Assembly: GCA_017302255.1 (NCBI GenBank)
Contig: JAFLDV010000028.1
Span: 1 to 59,060 of the forward strand
Reading direction: 5' to 3'
DNA length: 59,060 nucleotides
From: Gammaproteobacteria bacterium
Lineage (GTDB): Bacteria > Pseudomonadota > Gammaproteobacteria > Enterobacterales > Alteromonadaceae
Part shown: in pieces, positions 34,940 to 43,974 of the stretch
How positions within the stretch are numbered: position 1 is the stretch's first letter
Layout of the letters: each line of letters opens with the position of its first letter
Position numbers and translations under genes: made by a program
Notes under the pieces: generated by a model
What the model saw: only the letters and a program-made list of their open reading frames with translations
Told to the model about the DNA's origin: nothing
The model's database searches: none

Positions 34940-35569
34940 ATGCACATTAAGCTGAATCACCAAAAAAAACATCAATCGAATTCGGACTTTGCTGAACCTA
35001 AGTTTACGGCCATAGTGCTTGCAGGCGGACTTTCTAGTCGTATGGGGACAGACAAAGCATTGCTTAGTGTGCGCGGAAACACGTTACTAAGCCGAACTAT
35101 AAACCTGGCTTATGAAGCCGGAGCACAAGAAGTGCTGGTGAGCCGAAACAAAGCGGGCTTTATCCAAGATGTCTACAAGAATCATGGACCATTATCTGGC
35201 TTGCATGCGACGTTACCTATTTGTAATTTTTCATATGCCCTTGTTCTTGCTGTCGATATGCCAATTCTTAGTTGCCATAGTTTAAGACAACTAGTGCAGT
35301 TCAAACCGCTTACAACAAGCAAAGTGAGCAACATGGATTTTACAGGTCAACATTTTGTCGGACATCCGTTACCTGCTTTTATCATGGTAAACGATGCTTT
35401 AAAGCAGGAGCTCACAAATCGTTTAACACAGGAAAGTGCACCAAAATCACTCAATAACCTTTGGCGGACCTTAAATTTCATCGAAATATCAAGTGAGTAC
35501 CCTGAAGAATTACTCAACACCAATGACCCTCAAACTTGGCAAGAATTTATAAAGGATCTGGAGCCATAG
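34940..35569 (+). CDS. mobA: Molybdenum cofactor guanylyltransferase MobA
   Basis: A 209-residue nucleotidyltransferase. The GTP-binding motif is LAGGLSSRMGTDKALL near residue 29, followed by GPLSGLHATL and VDMPIL. It converts Moco into the bis-MGD form used by NarG. The N-terminal 20 residues before the Rossmann core are polar and unusual. The ATG at 34940 is chosen over a TTG at 34913, which has no ribosome site. It lies between moaA and moaB, one base from the latter. Confidence 0.92.
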   Translation: MHIKLNHQKKHQSNSDFAEPKFTAIVLAGGLSSRMGTDKALLSVRGNTLLSRTINLAYEAGAQEVLVSRNKAGFIQDVYKNHGPLSGLHATLPICNFSYALVLAVDMPILSCHSLRQLVQFKPLTTSKVSNMDFTGQHFVGHPLPAFIMVNDALKQELTNRLTQESAPKSLNNLWRTLNFIEISSEYPEELLNTNDPQTWQEFIKDLEP

Positions 35570-35570
35570 C

Positions 35571-36158
35571 ATGAGTAAAAATACAGTGTTTTTGCCGCTA
35601 TCTGTCGCAGTCATTACCGTATCAAACCGGCATACTGCAGAAAGTGACACTACAGGACAAATGTTAGTCAACCAAATCAAGCAGCAGCAACATTTGTTTT
35701 ACAGACAGCAAATTGTTGCCGAAGACCGATATCAACTTAGAGCGGCTGTCAGCGATTTAATTGCCGACCCATACTGCCAAGTTATTATTTTAAACGGCGG
35801 TACCGGATTTCAAGCCAAAAACTGTACCAGCGATGCGCTAAAAGTACTATTCGACCGCACTATAGATGGTTTTGCCGAACTGTTTCGCCAATTAAGTTTT
35901 TCTGGGACAGTTAAGCATCAAGCAGTCCTTTCCGCAGCAATGCAGTCTGATGCTGTCGCAGGCCTTGCCAACGATACAATTATATTTGCCATTCCTGGAA
36001 GTCCTGATGCTGCCGATTTAGCCGCGAGTCAATTAATTTGGCCACAACTTGATGCGAGAACAAAACCCTGTAATTTTGCCAATTTATTAAATAATCGCCA
36101 ATGTCCTGCGATCTCGACACCGATTAACCATAACAGCAACCAAGAATTTAAATTATGA
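35571..36158 (+). CDS. moaB: MoaB, MogA-related molybdenum cofactor protein
   Basis: A 195-residue protein: [53 protein letters not shown] and [14 protein letters not shown] all match MoaB. MoaB has the MogA-type fold and adenylates molybdopterin in many prokaryotes, but the E. coli enzyme lacks that activity, so its role alongside MogA here is unclear. The C-terminal 20 residues are polar and extra. GGAG precedes the ATG and its stop overlaps the moaC start. Confidence 0.92.
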   Translation: MSKNTVFLPLSVAVITVSNRHTAESDTTGQMLVNQIKQQQHLFYRQQIVAEDRYQLRAAVSDLIADPYCQVIILNGGTGFQAKNCTSDALKVLFDRTIDGFAELFRQLSFSGTVKHQAVLSAAMQSDAVAGLANDTIIFAIPGSPDAADLAASQLIWPQLDARTKPCNFANLLNNRQCPAISTPINHNSNQEFKL

Positions 36159-36631
36159 ATACATTAACTCACCTCAATCACGCTGGCGAAGCCGTAATGG
36201 TTGATGTCAGCGCAAAGACAATTAGTGAACGTATCGCCACCGCGCATGCTGTAGTTTCAATGTCGGCGGAGCTATTCGCAAAAATTCAAGATTTACCCAA
36301 AGGCGACGCATTAGCCTGTGCTCGCATTGCAGGGATAATGGCCGCGAAAAAAACATCAGACTTAATCCCACTATGTCACCCGCTCGCACTTAGTAAGGTC
36401 GAAATCCAATTTGAGTTGTTGGCTGAAACGTCCCAAATAAGAATAAAAGCCATCTGTAAAGTAAGTGGCCAAACTGGGGTTGAAATGGAGGCTTTAACTG
36501 CAGTATCGATAGCCGCATTAACAATCCATGATATGGGTAAAGCTGTCGATCCGAGCATTGATATCGGCCAAATTCATCTTTTAGAAAAAACTGGCGGTAA
36601 GTCAGGTAATTGGAGTCGGCATGCAAAATAA
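36155..36631 (+). CDS. moaC: Cyclic pyranopterin monophosphate synthase MoaC
   Basis: A 158-residue enzyme that follows MoaA. Motifs [44 protein letters not shown] and IHDMGKAVD, including the catalytic lysine region, are intact. It overlaps moaB by four bases (ATGA) and moaD by 11, indicating coupled translation. Confidence 0.96.
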   Translation: MNTLTHLNHAGEAVMVDVSAKTISERIATAHAVVSMSAELFAKIQDLPKGDALACARIAGIMAAKKTSDLIPLCHPLALSKVEIQFELLAETSQIRIKAICKVSGQTGVEMEALTAVSIAALTIHDMGKAVDPSIDIGQIHLLEKTGGKSGNWSRHAK

Positions 36632-36878
36632 TGTGCGTATCTTGTTTTTTGCTTCACTGCGCGAAGCTGTTGGATTTTCCGAAATGCACTTTCCGCTAAC
36701 CGAACCATGCTCGGCAAAAGAATTGCAAATAGCGATTACAAAACTAGACAAACTTGACAAGGCCGACATAGCTAATCGTGACTTGCTGGTGGCCATAAAC
36801 CAACAATTGGCAAGTTGGGACAGCCAAGTAACTCCTGGTGATGAAATCGCTTTTTTCCCACCAGTAACAGGTGGTTAA
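36621..36878 (+). CDS. moaD: Molybdopterin synthase small subunit MoaD
   Basis: An 85-residue ubiquitin-like sulfur carrier with the required C-terminal glycine pair (FFPPVTGG), which MoeB activates. [14 protein letters not shown] is typical of its first strand. GGAG precedes the ATG inside the end of moaC. Confidence 0.95.
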   Translation: MQNNVRILFFASLREAVGFSEMHFPLTEPCSAKELQIAITKLDKLDKADIANRDLLVAINQQLASWDSQVTPGDEIAFFPPVTGG

Positions 36879-36879
36879 A

Positions 36880-37377
36880 ATGGAACTCTCTAATCCTAAT
36901 TGCCAGCTTAACTGCATTGTTCAGTTTGATGATTTCGATATTGCGACTGAATATGCAAAATTACAACTGACACCGCATTGTGGAGCTGTCGTGTTATTTT
37001 CTGGATTAGTCCGCCAGCAATTTGATGGTTGTTTACAAGGCTTAGAACTCGAACACTATCCGGGCATGACCGAACTAGCCATGCTTAAAATTGCCAAGCA
37101 AGCGAGCCTTAAATTTGAAATCGGTGCAATAACTGCCATTCATCGTGTAGGAATTTTGCTCCCGCATGACCAAATCGTATTAGTTGGGGTCGCCGCACCG
37201 CATCGAAAGGATGCATTTGCCGCTTGCGAATTTATGATGGACTTTCTGAAAAATGAGGTTCCGATCTGGAAGAAATCTCATTTCTATCACCAAGGATCAT
37301 CGCAAAGTGCTTGGGTAGAAACCAAACAATCAGACGTAAATGCAAAGGACAGATGGCATGGAAAAATTACTCGATAA
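36880..37377 (+). CDS. moaE: Molybdopterin synthase large subunit MoaE
   Basis: A 165-residue subunit that adds sulfur to cyclic pyranopterin with MoaD. LEHYPGMTELA, HRVGILLPHDQIV, HRKDAFAACEF and the catalytic lysine region KNEVPIWKKSHF are intact. It starts one base after the moaD stop (AGGTGG just upstream); a GTG at 36871 is the only earlier alternative. Its end overlaps the modA start by 20 bases. Confidence 0.95.
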   Translation: MELSNPNCQLNCIVQFDDFDIATEYAKLQLTPHCGAVVLFSGLVRQQFDGCLQGLELEHYPGMTELAMLKIAKQASLKFEIGAITAIHRVGILLPHDQIVLVGVAAPHRKDAFAACEFMMDFLKNEVPIWKKSHFYHQGSSQSAWVETKQSDVNAKDRWHGKITR

Positions 37378-38191
37378 TGTGAAAATGATTTTTGCTGTTT
37401 GCATCATTCTTTTTTCGACAGTATCGAAAGCAGAAACAGTAACTATTGCCGCAGCATCGGACTTACGCTTTGCCCTTGATATCCTTGTTGAGCAATTTAA
37501 ATCACAACAGGGTTCCACAAACAACAGTCAAAATATAAGAGTTATTTACGGTTCATCCGGAAAACTGAGCACGCAAATCCTCGCCGGCGCACCTTTTGAT
37601 ATCTTTTTTTCAGCTGACCGTCGCTTTACCGAAACGTTATTTAAAGCTGGCAAAACTGCGGACTCTGGTACCCACTTTGCCGATGGCCGCTTAGTGATTT
37701 GGAGCACTCAGCATGACGTTAGGTCTCTATCTTTGAGCGAGTTAACAAATCCGCTTTATGAACGGATTGCGATTGCGCAACCTAGCCATGCCCCATATGG
37801 CCAGCGAGCTAAAGAAGCGCTTATCGCGACCGGAAACTGGTTGCAAATTAAAGACAAAATAGTCTTTGGCGAGAATATTGCCCAAACAGCCCAATTTGCC
37901 AATAGCGGTGCCGTTGATATTGCGATTATCGCATTGTCATTAGTCAACAAGGCTGCAGAAAATCCCGAATTTGCGAAAGGAACTTATTCACTGATTGACA
38001 AAACTAGCCATCAGCCGCTACAGCAAACCTATGTATTGACCAACGATGGCGAACAAAAGACAACTGCCAAGGAATTTATAAGCTTTTTAAATTCAAAAAC
38101 TGCGAAGCACATACTGCAAAGTTATGGCTTTGAATTGCCTGCTGATGGCCAGACAACACCTTCACATGATGTTGATGAATTAAGGGAATGA
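37358..38191 (+). CDS. modA: Molybdate-binding periplasmic protein ModA
   Basis: A 277-residue precursor with a signal peptide (about 1-24, ending KAE) and the ModA core TIAAASDLRFALD, IYGSSGKLSTQI, GAPFDIFFSADRRF and NSGAVDIAIIAL. It binds molybdate for the ABC importer. The ATG at 37358 has AAAGGA upstream and lies within the end of moaE. modB overlaps its stop by four bases. Confidence 0.94.
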   Translation: MEKLLDNVKMIFAVCIILFSTVSKAETVTIAAASDLRFALDILVEQFKSQQGSTNNSQNIRVIYGSSGKLSTQILAGAPFDIFFSADRRFTETLFKAGKTADSGTHFADGRLVIWSTQHDVRSLSLSELTNPLYERIAIAQPSHAPYGQRAKEALIATGNWLQIKDKIVFGENIAQTAQFANSGAVDIAIIALSLVNKAAENPEFAKGTYSLIDKTSHQPLQQTYVLTNDGEQKTTAKEFISFLNSKTAKHILQSYGFELPADGQTTPSHDVDELRE

Positions 38192-38877
38192 CCAATTTGA
38201 ACGTCGAAGACTGGCAAGCCATTTTATTGACTTTAAAGTTGGCTTTCGCGAGTACGTTAATACTTTTGGTGATTGCAACTCCTTTAGCTTGGTGGCTAAG
38301 TGATGCCAAACATCAAACGATCAAAACCGCAATTCAAGCTATTGTTGCGCTGCCGCTGGTGTTGCCACCGACTGTTCTCGGATTTTATTTATTAATTTTA
38401 CTTGGCCCTGAGGGTCTTATTGGACAAACACTCGGGCAAATGGGATTGCCGAATATGGCATTTAGTTTTTCCGGAATTCTGCTTGCTTCAGTGCTGTATT
38501 CCCTGCCCTTTGCTGTTCAACCATTACAGCAGGCATTTGAGCAATTGGGGCGACAGCCGATTGAAGTCGCAGCGAGTCTGGGCGCAGGTCCAATAGATAG
38601 ATTTTTAACAGTGATACTTCCAATGTGCAAAGGCGGCTTTATTGTTGCAGCAACCTTAAGCTTTGCCCACACGCTTGGAGAGTTCGGCGTTATTTTGATG
38701 CTCGGCGGCAGCATCCCGGGGGAAACCAAAGTCTTGTCGATATTAATTTATGACCACGCAGAAGCTATGAACTATCAGGGCGCCAGCCAATTATCACTTG
38801 GTTTATTAGTGTTTTCTTTTGTGGTACTCGTTTTAGTTTATCGCGTTCGCCAGCAACAATATGGGCAGAGAAAATGA
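38188..38877 (+). CDS. modB: Molybdate ABC transporter permease ModB
   Basis: A 229-residue membrane protein with five or six hydrophobic segments. The coupling-helix motif is EVAASLGAGPIDRFLTVILP, and LPPTVLGFYLL is typical of the family. ATGA overlaps on both sides tie it to modA and modC. Confidence 0.95.
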   Translation: MTNLNVEDWQAILLTLKLAFASTLILLVIATPLAWWLSDAKHQTIKTAIQAIVALPLVLPPTVLGFYLLILLGPEGLIGQTLGQMGLPNMAFSFSGILLASVLYSLPFAVQPLQQAFEQLGRQPIEVAASLGAGPIDRFLTVILPMCKGGFIVAATLSFAHTLGEFGVILMLGGSIPGETKVLSILIYDHAEAMNYQGASQLSLGLLVFSFVVLVLVYRVRQQQYGQRK

Positions 38878-39962
38878 GTCTTAGAATTAAAGCCAATTGG
38901 CAACGAGCACAGTTAAATCTGCAAATAGATACGAACATTCCAACGAGCGGTATCACCGCAATATTTGGCCGGTCGGGCTGCGGTAAAACCAGTTTATTAC
39001 GCTTAATTGCTGGCATTGAACGAGTTAAAAATGCCGAGGTATTGTTTAACCAACAACCTTGGCAGATAGATTCTAAGTTTGAACCAATAGAACGCCGACG
39101 TATTGGTCTAGTGTTGCAACAGCCAAGTTTATTGCCTCATCTTTCGGTTGAAGACAATTTACTGTATGGCTACAAACGCACTCCACTCGCTGAGCGCCGC
39201 GTACACCCAGAGTTAATTATCAATTTACTGTCCTTATCACATTTTTTAGGATCGGATGTTTCAACCCTTTCAGGAGGACAGCAGCAAAGAGTTGTATTAG
39301 GCAGAGCACTTTTAACCAGTCCTCAATTGCTATTACTCGACGAACCATTTTCAGGTCTTGATAATCAAAGCAAAGCTGAAATATTGCCATTTGTTCGTGA
39401 AGTTGTTGAGCGGACTAACATCCCAGTATTACTGGTCACCCACGACACTCGAGAAGTTGAAAAACTAGCAGATCACGTAGTATTTATGGAGAATGGTCGA
39501 CTCGCTCCACCACAAACAATAGCGGACGCGCTACACCAGCCATTTTCACCGCTTTTTATCGGATCAGAGTGTGCATCAATATTCGTCGGGATTTTGCAAA
39601 AAACAGATGATTTCGGCCGGCAAAAAGTGTCTTCAACTAAAAACGATGGATGCTATTTATGGCTATCACAAATCCCTACTGCGGCAGTTTATAACACTAA
39701 GCATGGCTTTGATTCACGAGTGCGCATCTTAGCCAAAGATGTAGGGATAGCTTTAGCTCCAATTCCTGATATTTCAATTCAAAATCAACTTTCAGCTACA
39801 ATTACCGACATAAACCACAACGAAAATTATGTCTTGTTAACACTAAAGCTAGAAGACGGCCAAATTTTACATTCAGAAATAACAGCTTATTCATTTTCTA
39901 AATTAGAGCTTACATTTGGTATTAAAATTGTAGCAATGATTAAATCGTTGGCTTTAGATTAA
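38874..39962 (+). CDS. modC: Molybdate ABC transporter ATP-binding protein ModC
   Basis: A 362-residue ATPase. Walker A GRSGCGKTSL near residue 35, Q-loop VLQQPSLL, signature LSGGQQQR, Walker B LLLLDEPF and switch VTHDTREV are intact. The last 65 residues resemble a TOBE/molybdate-binding domain (QNQLSATITDINHNENYVLL), so feedback by molybdate is likely. It ends the moaA-modC operon and is convergent with the antiporter gene 25 bases away. Confidence 0.95.
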   Translation: MSLRIKANWQRAQLNLQIDTNIPTSGITAIFGRSGCGKTSLLRLIAGIERVKNAEVLFNQQPWQIDSKFEPIERRRIGLVLQQPSLLPHLSVEDNLLYGYKRTPLAERRVHPELIINLLSLSHFLGSDVSTLSGGQQQRVVLGRALLTSPQLLLLDEPFSGLDNQSKAEILPFVREVVERTNIPVLLVTHDTREVEKLADHVVFMENGRLAPPQTIADALHQPFSPLFIGSECASIFVGILQKTDDFGRQKVSSTKNDGCYLWLSQIPTAAVYNTKHGFDSRVRILAKDVGIALAPIPDISIQNQLSATITDINHNENYVLLTLKLEDGQILHSEITAYSFSKLELTFGIKIVAMIKSLALD

Positions 39963-39987
39963 ATAATGTTATCTCAAAGTAGAAGGA

Positions 39988-41220
39988 TTACTTTTGATGA
40001 CGACCATAAACAAGATGAAAGATCGGAGTTGCCATCAAGGTCGTAACTATCGCCATAAGGACCATAATAGAGAACAAACCTTGTTCAATTATCCCAAACT
40101 TAAGTGCGATATTAATGATGATAAGTTCCATCAATCCCCGCGAATTCATCAGCGCGCCAACTGCCATTGCAGTGCGATTGTCAGCTCCACCAATTCGAGC
40201 CGCAGCCCAACAAGCCACTCCTTTGGCAAAAACGGACGCTAGCAATATAACAATCGCGATCGACAATAGTTCAAATGAAGCCAAGACATTGAGCTGAGTT
40301 TTTAAACCAGAGTAGGTAAAAAACATCGGTAATAATAAAAACACAGTAACTTTATGAAGCTTTGCATCAATCAACTCAGTTAATTTGCCGCGCGGCATAG
40401 CAATGCCCAATAAAAAACCACCGAACACCGCATGGAGGCCAACCCACTCCATTGAGTAAGCCGAAAGTGCCCAAAATAGGATTATTAATAGCAATTGTGA
40501 CGAAGTTAACACTCCGGACTGTTGAACTCTGTCAGCTATGGGTTGCAACCATTTTCGTGCCATGGTCAACATGAAAATTGCATAGACACTACCTCCAATT
40601 ACAGCTTTTATCGCAAGCATGACGCCGCCACCAAAACTGGCAATGACGACTGCCAGTACAATCCAAGCTGCAGCGTCGTCAATAGCGCCAGCGGCAAGTG
40701 CTAACGTACCCAGCGCTGTGCCAGCTAATTTGCGTTCATAGATTATTCGAGCCAACATCGGAAATGCGGTAATTGCAATTGCTGCGCCCATGAATAATGA
40801 CGCGTTTGCATAAGAAATATTGCTAGCAAATAAGCCAGGTTTGTCTAGTAACCAAAGACACAGCAGCGCAGCGACAACAAAAGGAACGATCATCCCTGCC
40901 AAAGATACACCTAAAGCACTGCGAGCTTGTTGCCGAAACAATTGGGTATTGAACTCAAGACCGACCAAAAACATGTATAAACCAACACCAATCTGTGCTC
41001 CGAAGTACAAAATTGGCATGGTGTCAGCAATAAAAATTGATTTTTGTAAATCGGGTAGAAATAGACCAAATAGAGACGGTCCAAGCACAACGCCAGCTAG
41101 CATTTCACCCACAACTCGAGGTTGACCAATAAATTTTGCAAAGTAACCAAACACCTGAGCTGCTATAAGGATAATTACTAATTGCTGGGCAAAAGCAAGT
41201 GCCAGCTCAAATTTACTCAT
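39988..41220 (-). CDS. CPA2-family cation:proton antiporter
   Basis: A 410-residue membrane protein with about 12 hydrophobic segments, KefB/NapA-like. GQPRVVGEMLAGVVLGPSLFG near residue 31 (split as QPRVVGEMLAGVVLGPS) and AAGAIDDAAAWI, with the paired acidic residues of the ion site, are present. No regulatory RCK domain is attached. It should exchange Na+ or K+ for protons. It is the one gene here with no clear nitrate link; proton use by nitrite reduction and nitrate/proton symport could make pH control relevant, but this is speculation. Confidence 0.88.
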   Translation of the reverse strand: MSKFELALAFAQQLVIILIAAQVFGYFAKFIGQPRVVGEMLAGVVLGPSLFGLFLPDLQKSIFIADTMPILYFGAQIGVGLYMFLVGLEFNTQLFRQQARSALGVSLAGMIVPFVVAALLCLWLLDKPGLFASNISYANASLFMGAAIAITAFPMLARIIYERKLAGTALGTLALAAGAIDDAAAWIVLAVVIASFGGGVMLAIKAVIGGSVYAIFMLTMARKWLQPIADRVQQSGVLTSSQLLLIILFWALSAYSMEWVGLHAVFGGFLLGIAMPRGKLTELIDAKLHKVTVFLLLPMFFTYSGLKTQLNVLASFELLSIAIVILLASVFAKGVACWAAARIGGADNRTAMAVGALMNSRGLMELIIINIALKFGIIEQGLFSIMVLMAIVTTLMATPIFHLVYGRHQK

Positions 41221-41541
41221 CTACATATCCAATTTTAAATTTTATAATTTCTACTAACAAGATTGAACTGCAGCAGCGCGAATACTAAAGGTATTTTGGT
41301 GTACAAATGGTAAGCTATTTAGACCTGCCGAATAAATCATTTATTTGCTCATACAGTCCATAAAAAATGTTGTTTCTGACTGAAAATACAGGAAACCACC
41401 TCTTCAATTAAACAATATAATTTTCGTCATGTTACAGAAATGCCCGCAACAATTACACTAATGTTTTTGAAATTACGCATAAAGTTCATCGACTATTTCA
41501 TGGTTTTATTTAGCACTCATAAATTGAAACCAGTTTTATAT
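41221..41541. other. 321-base gap with no clear content
   Basis: The stretch lies upstream of the antiporter and downstream of the ANTAR gene. It is AT-rich and I see no gene, no strong hairpin and no FNR or NarL-type site. It presumably holds the antiporter promoter. Confidence 0.5.
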
Positions 41542-42810
41542 CTATAACAGTAACTTTGAAGCGATCTCCTTAAGGCTCAGCTGCTGATCCATCGACATTT
41601 TTTGCAGCTGATAATGCGCATCTTGCTCGCTAACACCCAGTTCTCGAATTAGATAAGCTTTGGCTTTTTGTATAATTTTCATCTCTTCAATTGCCGTTTG
41701 TGCGATAGCCAATTCGGCCTCAACTTTTGCAATATGCTCTGACTGTTCACGGAGTACACCAAAAAGCGTTTCGCTACCTGCCGAATGCCGCTTAATTAAC
41801 GATTCGTCTTTCGAACTAATTCTCAGTAATGAATCAATATGTTCAGAAGCACCCTGCCGAATCGCTATCTGTTGGGCTTCATAACTTTTTCTTAACACTT
41901 TCAACTCGAACGAAAGTGCGCTGCAAATTGGCTCTGTTAGTTCATGCAATAAATCGATCCGCTCAGATGCAAGTAAAAACCATGTTTCACTCAGAGTTGG
42001 TGCAGCCTGTTTTGTTTCGGTTAGACCTAGAATGATTTGCCTTAATTGCGAAAAATGTCCTGCTTCAAGTTGCGTAAGCTTCTCTTGATAATTCATCGAC
42101 AGATCCGAAGATAAAGTGGACCATAACCCCGAAAATACTTCGATCTGCGATTGTTGTTGAACTTTAAGTTTAGTCCACAAATCAATGTCATTTTTTACGC
42201 CAGCAAGCGCAACAATCCCCCATGCGCGTTCTAACCCGGCAAACTCTTTTGCTTGGAGCAAATAGATTAGCCCTAACATCAAGCGGCTCACTGAAACTGA
42301 GCTCGCAAGACTTGCTGCTTCAATGATTACATCAAGCCACAAATTGATCATTTCCGAATATTGCTCACATGGTGATGTCCGATATTCTTTTAACTCGAGG
42401 CATCCTTGAACCTCAGCCCTCACTGCTAGTAACTTCTCGGTATGAAAAAGCGCTGTAGCTAACGCCATCTTTAATTTTATTGCCGTAATTTCTGCACGAG
42501 TTTGAATAACCAATACTTGTTTATCCATTAGGATCAGCTGACTCAACACATTCTGCTGTACATGAAATAACTTGACGTTAATCGTTTCATCCTGAGAGAG
42601 CATCACTAAATTGCTAAAACCACGTTCTCGTTGCAACAAGTGTAACAACCCTGCGCACTTTAGAAAAAGTTCGATAAGTAAATGCAACTGGCTGAGGTTC
42701 GATATTTCTTGTTTTTTAGCTGACAACATCAGACGAGTAATCAATGAATTCATAGCTTTACACAATTTAAAAAGATTACTTATCACCGCAAAAAACGTTC
42801 CATTACTCAT
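41542..42810 (-). CDS. NIT-ANTAR nitrate-responsive antitermination regulator (NasR-like)
   Basis: A 422-residue cytoplasmic protein. The N-terminal half is a helical NIT domain with LLHLLQRERGFSNLVMLS near residue 60 (nitrate/nitrite sensor), and the last 60 residues are an ANTAR RNA-binding domain, with KAKAYLIRELGVSEQDAHYQLQ and SLKEIASKLL. NasR of Klebsiella has this architecture and, when nitrate binds, stops termination in the leader of the nas operon. The likely targets here are the leaders at 42899-43099 (nirC-like gene, divergent neighbour) and 51849-51951 (nirB), both with terminators. The start is uncertain, with ATG 42753 a possible alternative. No DNA-binding domain is seen. Confidence 0.9.
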   Translation of the reverse strand: MSNGTFFAVISNLFKLCKAMNSLITRLMLSAKKQEISNLSQLHLLIELFLKCAGLLHLLQRERGFSNLVMLSQDETINVKLFHVQQNVLSQLILMDKQVLVIQTRAEITAIKLKMALATALFHTEKLLAVRAEVQGCLELKEYRTSPCEQYSEMINLWLDVIIEAASLASSVSVSRLMLGLIYLLQAKEFAGLERAWGIVALAGVKNDIDLWTKLKVQQQSQIEVFSGLWSTLSSDLSMNYQEKLTQLEAGHFSQLRQIILGLTETKQAAPTLSETWFLLASERIDLLHELTEPICSALSFELKVLRKSYEAQQIAIRQGASEHIDSLLRISSKDESLIKRHSAGSETLFGVLREQSEHIAKVEAELAIAQTAIEEMKIIQKAKAYLIRELGVSEQDAHYQLQKMSMDQQLSLKEIASKLLL

Positions 42811-42898
42811 TTAAATTCATAAATCATTGTTTCAATGGAATATAAATCAATTTTACTTTTGAAATAACGATCCATTTAGTCACCCTATGCCCCATGTA

Positions 42899-42948
42899 AG
42901 TGCATCAAATGCACTCGGATCGCGCAGCACGTGCAGTCATGGATGACT
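42899..42948 (+). promoter_or_regulatory. Leader hairpins with ANTAR-type hexaloop
   Basis: AGTGCAT-CAA-ATGCACT (42899-42915) is a strong hairpin. AGTC-ATGGAT-GACT (42935-42948) is a stem closed by a six-base loop with A at position 1 and G at position 4, the loop pattern recognised by ANTAR proteins. It lies in the long leader of the nirC-like gene, upstream of its terminator. Confidence 0.5.
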
Positions 42949-43022
42949 ACAGACTTAATTTATGCATTAAATTCAATACCTTAATTATTTTTTATTTTTG
43001 GCATTAGAAATGCAAACTCAAA

Positions 43023-43099
43023 TTGAGCGCTAGGCTCAACACAGGCATGAATATATTGGACAAAAGCGTCCGCTCCTCGTTTGAGGGCGGACGCTTTTT
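43023..43099 (+). terminator. Leader hairpin and intrinsic terminator before the nirC-like gene
   Basis: A first hairpin TTGAGC-GCTAG-GCTCAA (43023-43039) is followed by a very strong stem, AAAAGCGTCCGC (43062-43073) with GCGGACGCTTTT (43087-43098) and a T-run, ending 31 bases before the start codon. A full terminator inside the leader means that the gene can be expressed only if antitermination occurs. The 319-base gap (42811-43129) contains no other gene. Confidence 0.9.
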
Positions 43100-43129
43100 C
43101 ATTTTGAAAAACAAAAAAGGAAACCCACT

Positions 43130-43972
43130 ATGGCTTATTTAGTACCAGCCGAATTTGTTACCAAGATGGTTGACGCAGGCGAATCAAAAATTTTTATGTC
43201 TACTCGTGACACCCTGATCCGAGCATTTATGGCTGGAGCAATTCTCGCACTTGCTGCCGTGTTCGCTGTGACCGTCTCCGTACAAACAGGCTCACCTTTG
43301 GTTGGCGCTATGCTCTTTCCTGTAGGTTTTATCATGTTGTATCTGATGGGCTTCGACTTATTGACTGGTGTATTTGTACTGACACCGCTGGCATTAATCG
43401 ACAAAAGACCTGGAGTTACTATAAACGGTGTTTTAAGAAACTGGGGCTTAGTCTTTACTGGCAATTTTGCTGGGGCATTGACTGTGGCAGCAATGATGGC
43501 TTTTGTATTTACCATGGGGTTTGATGCTCCTGCAGGCCCTGTTGGTGAAAAGTTGGCTGCTGTCGGGGAAAGCAGAACCGTCGGTTATGCATCCCACGGG
43601 ATCAGCGGTTGGTTTACCATTTTTATGCGTGGCATGCTCTGTAACTGGATGGTCTCAATGGGCGTTGTCGGCGCAATGATTTCGACGCATGTTAGTGGCA
43701 AAGTAATTGCAATGTGGATGCCTATCATGCTGTTTTTTTTCATGGTTTTTGAACATTCTGTTGTCAATATGTTTTTATTCCCATTTGCACTAATGATGGG
43801 CGGTAATTTCTCAGTATTAGATTATTTATTATGGAATGAAATCCCTACTGCTTTGGGGAACTTGGTGGGTGGACTAGCATTTACCGGATTGACTTTGTAC
43901 AGCACCCACTACAAAACTGCTCCAAAACGCGAAATATTAACAAACCCTAGCCACATCAAAAAGGCTGCCTAG
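43130..43972 (+). CDS. FNT-family nitrite (formate/nitrite) transporter, NirC-like
   Basis: A 280-residue inner-membrane channel with six or seven hydrophobic segments. Family features are FPVGFIMLYLMGFDLLTGVF, NWGLVFTGNFAGAL and, centrally, GMLCNWMVSMGV, followed by FEHSVVNMFLFP with the family's conserved histidine. It probably moves nitrite into the cell for NirBD, or out of it. AAGGAAA precedes the ATG. Control is by the leader terminator and the NIT-ANTAR neighbour. The phosphatase-kinase gene starts two bases after its stop, so the two are translationally coupled. Confidence 0.9.
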   Translation: MAYLVPAEFVTKMVDAGESKIFMSTRDTLIRAFMAGAILALAAVFAVTVSVQTGSPLVGAMLFPVGFIMLYLMGFDLLTGVFVLTPLALIDKRPGVTINGVLRNWGLVFTGNFAGALTVAAMMAFVFTMGFDAPAGPVGEKLAAVGESRTVGYASHGISGWFTIFMRGMLCNWMVSMGVVGAMISTHVSGKVIAMWMPIMLFFFMVFEHSVVNMFLFPFALMMGGNFSVLDYLLWNEIPTALGNLVGGLAFTGLTLYSTHYKTAPKREILTNPSHIKKAA

Positions 43973-43974
43973 CG

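Noticed and set aside
43023-43099. Terminator of an upstream plus-strand gene
   Set aside because: No plus-strand gene lies upstream (the ANTAR gene is on the other strand), so it belongs to the leader of the nirC-like gene.
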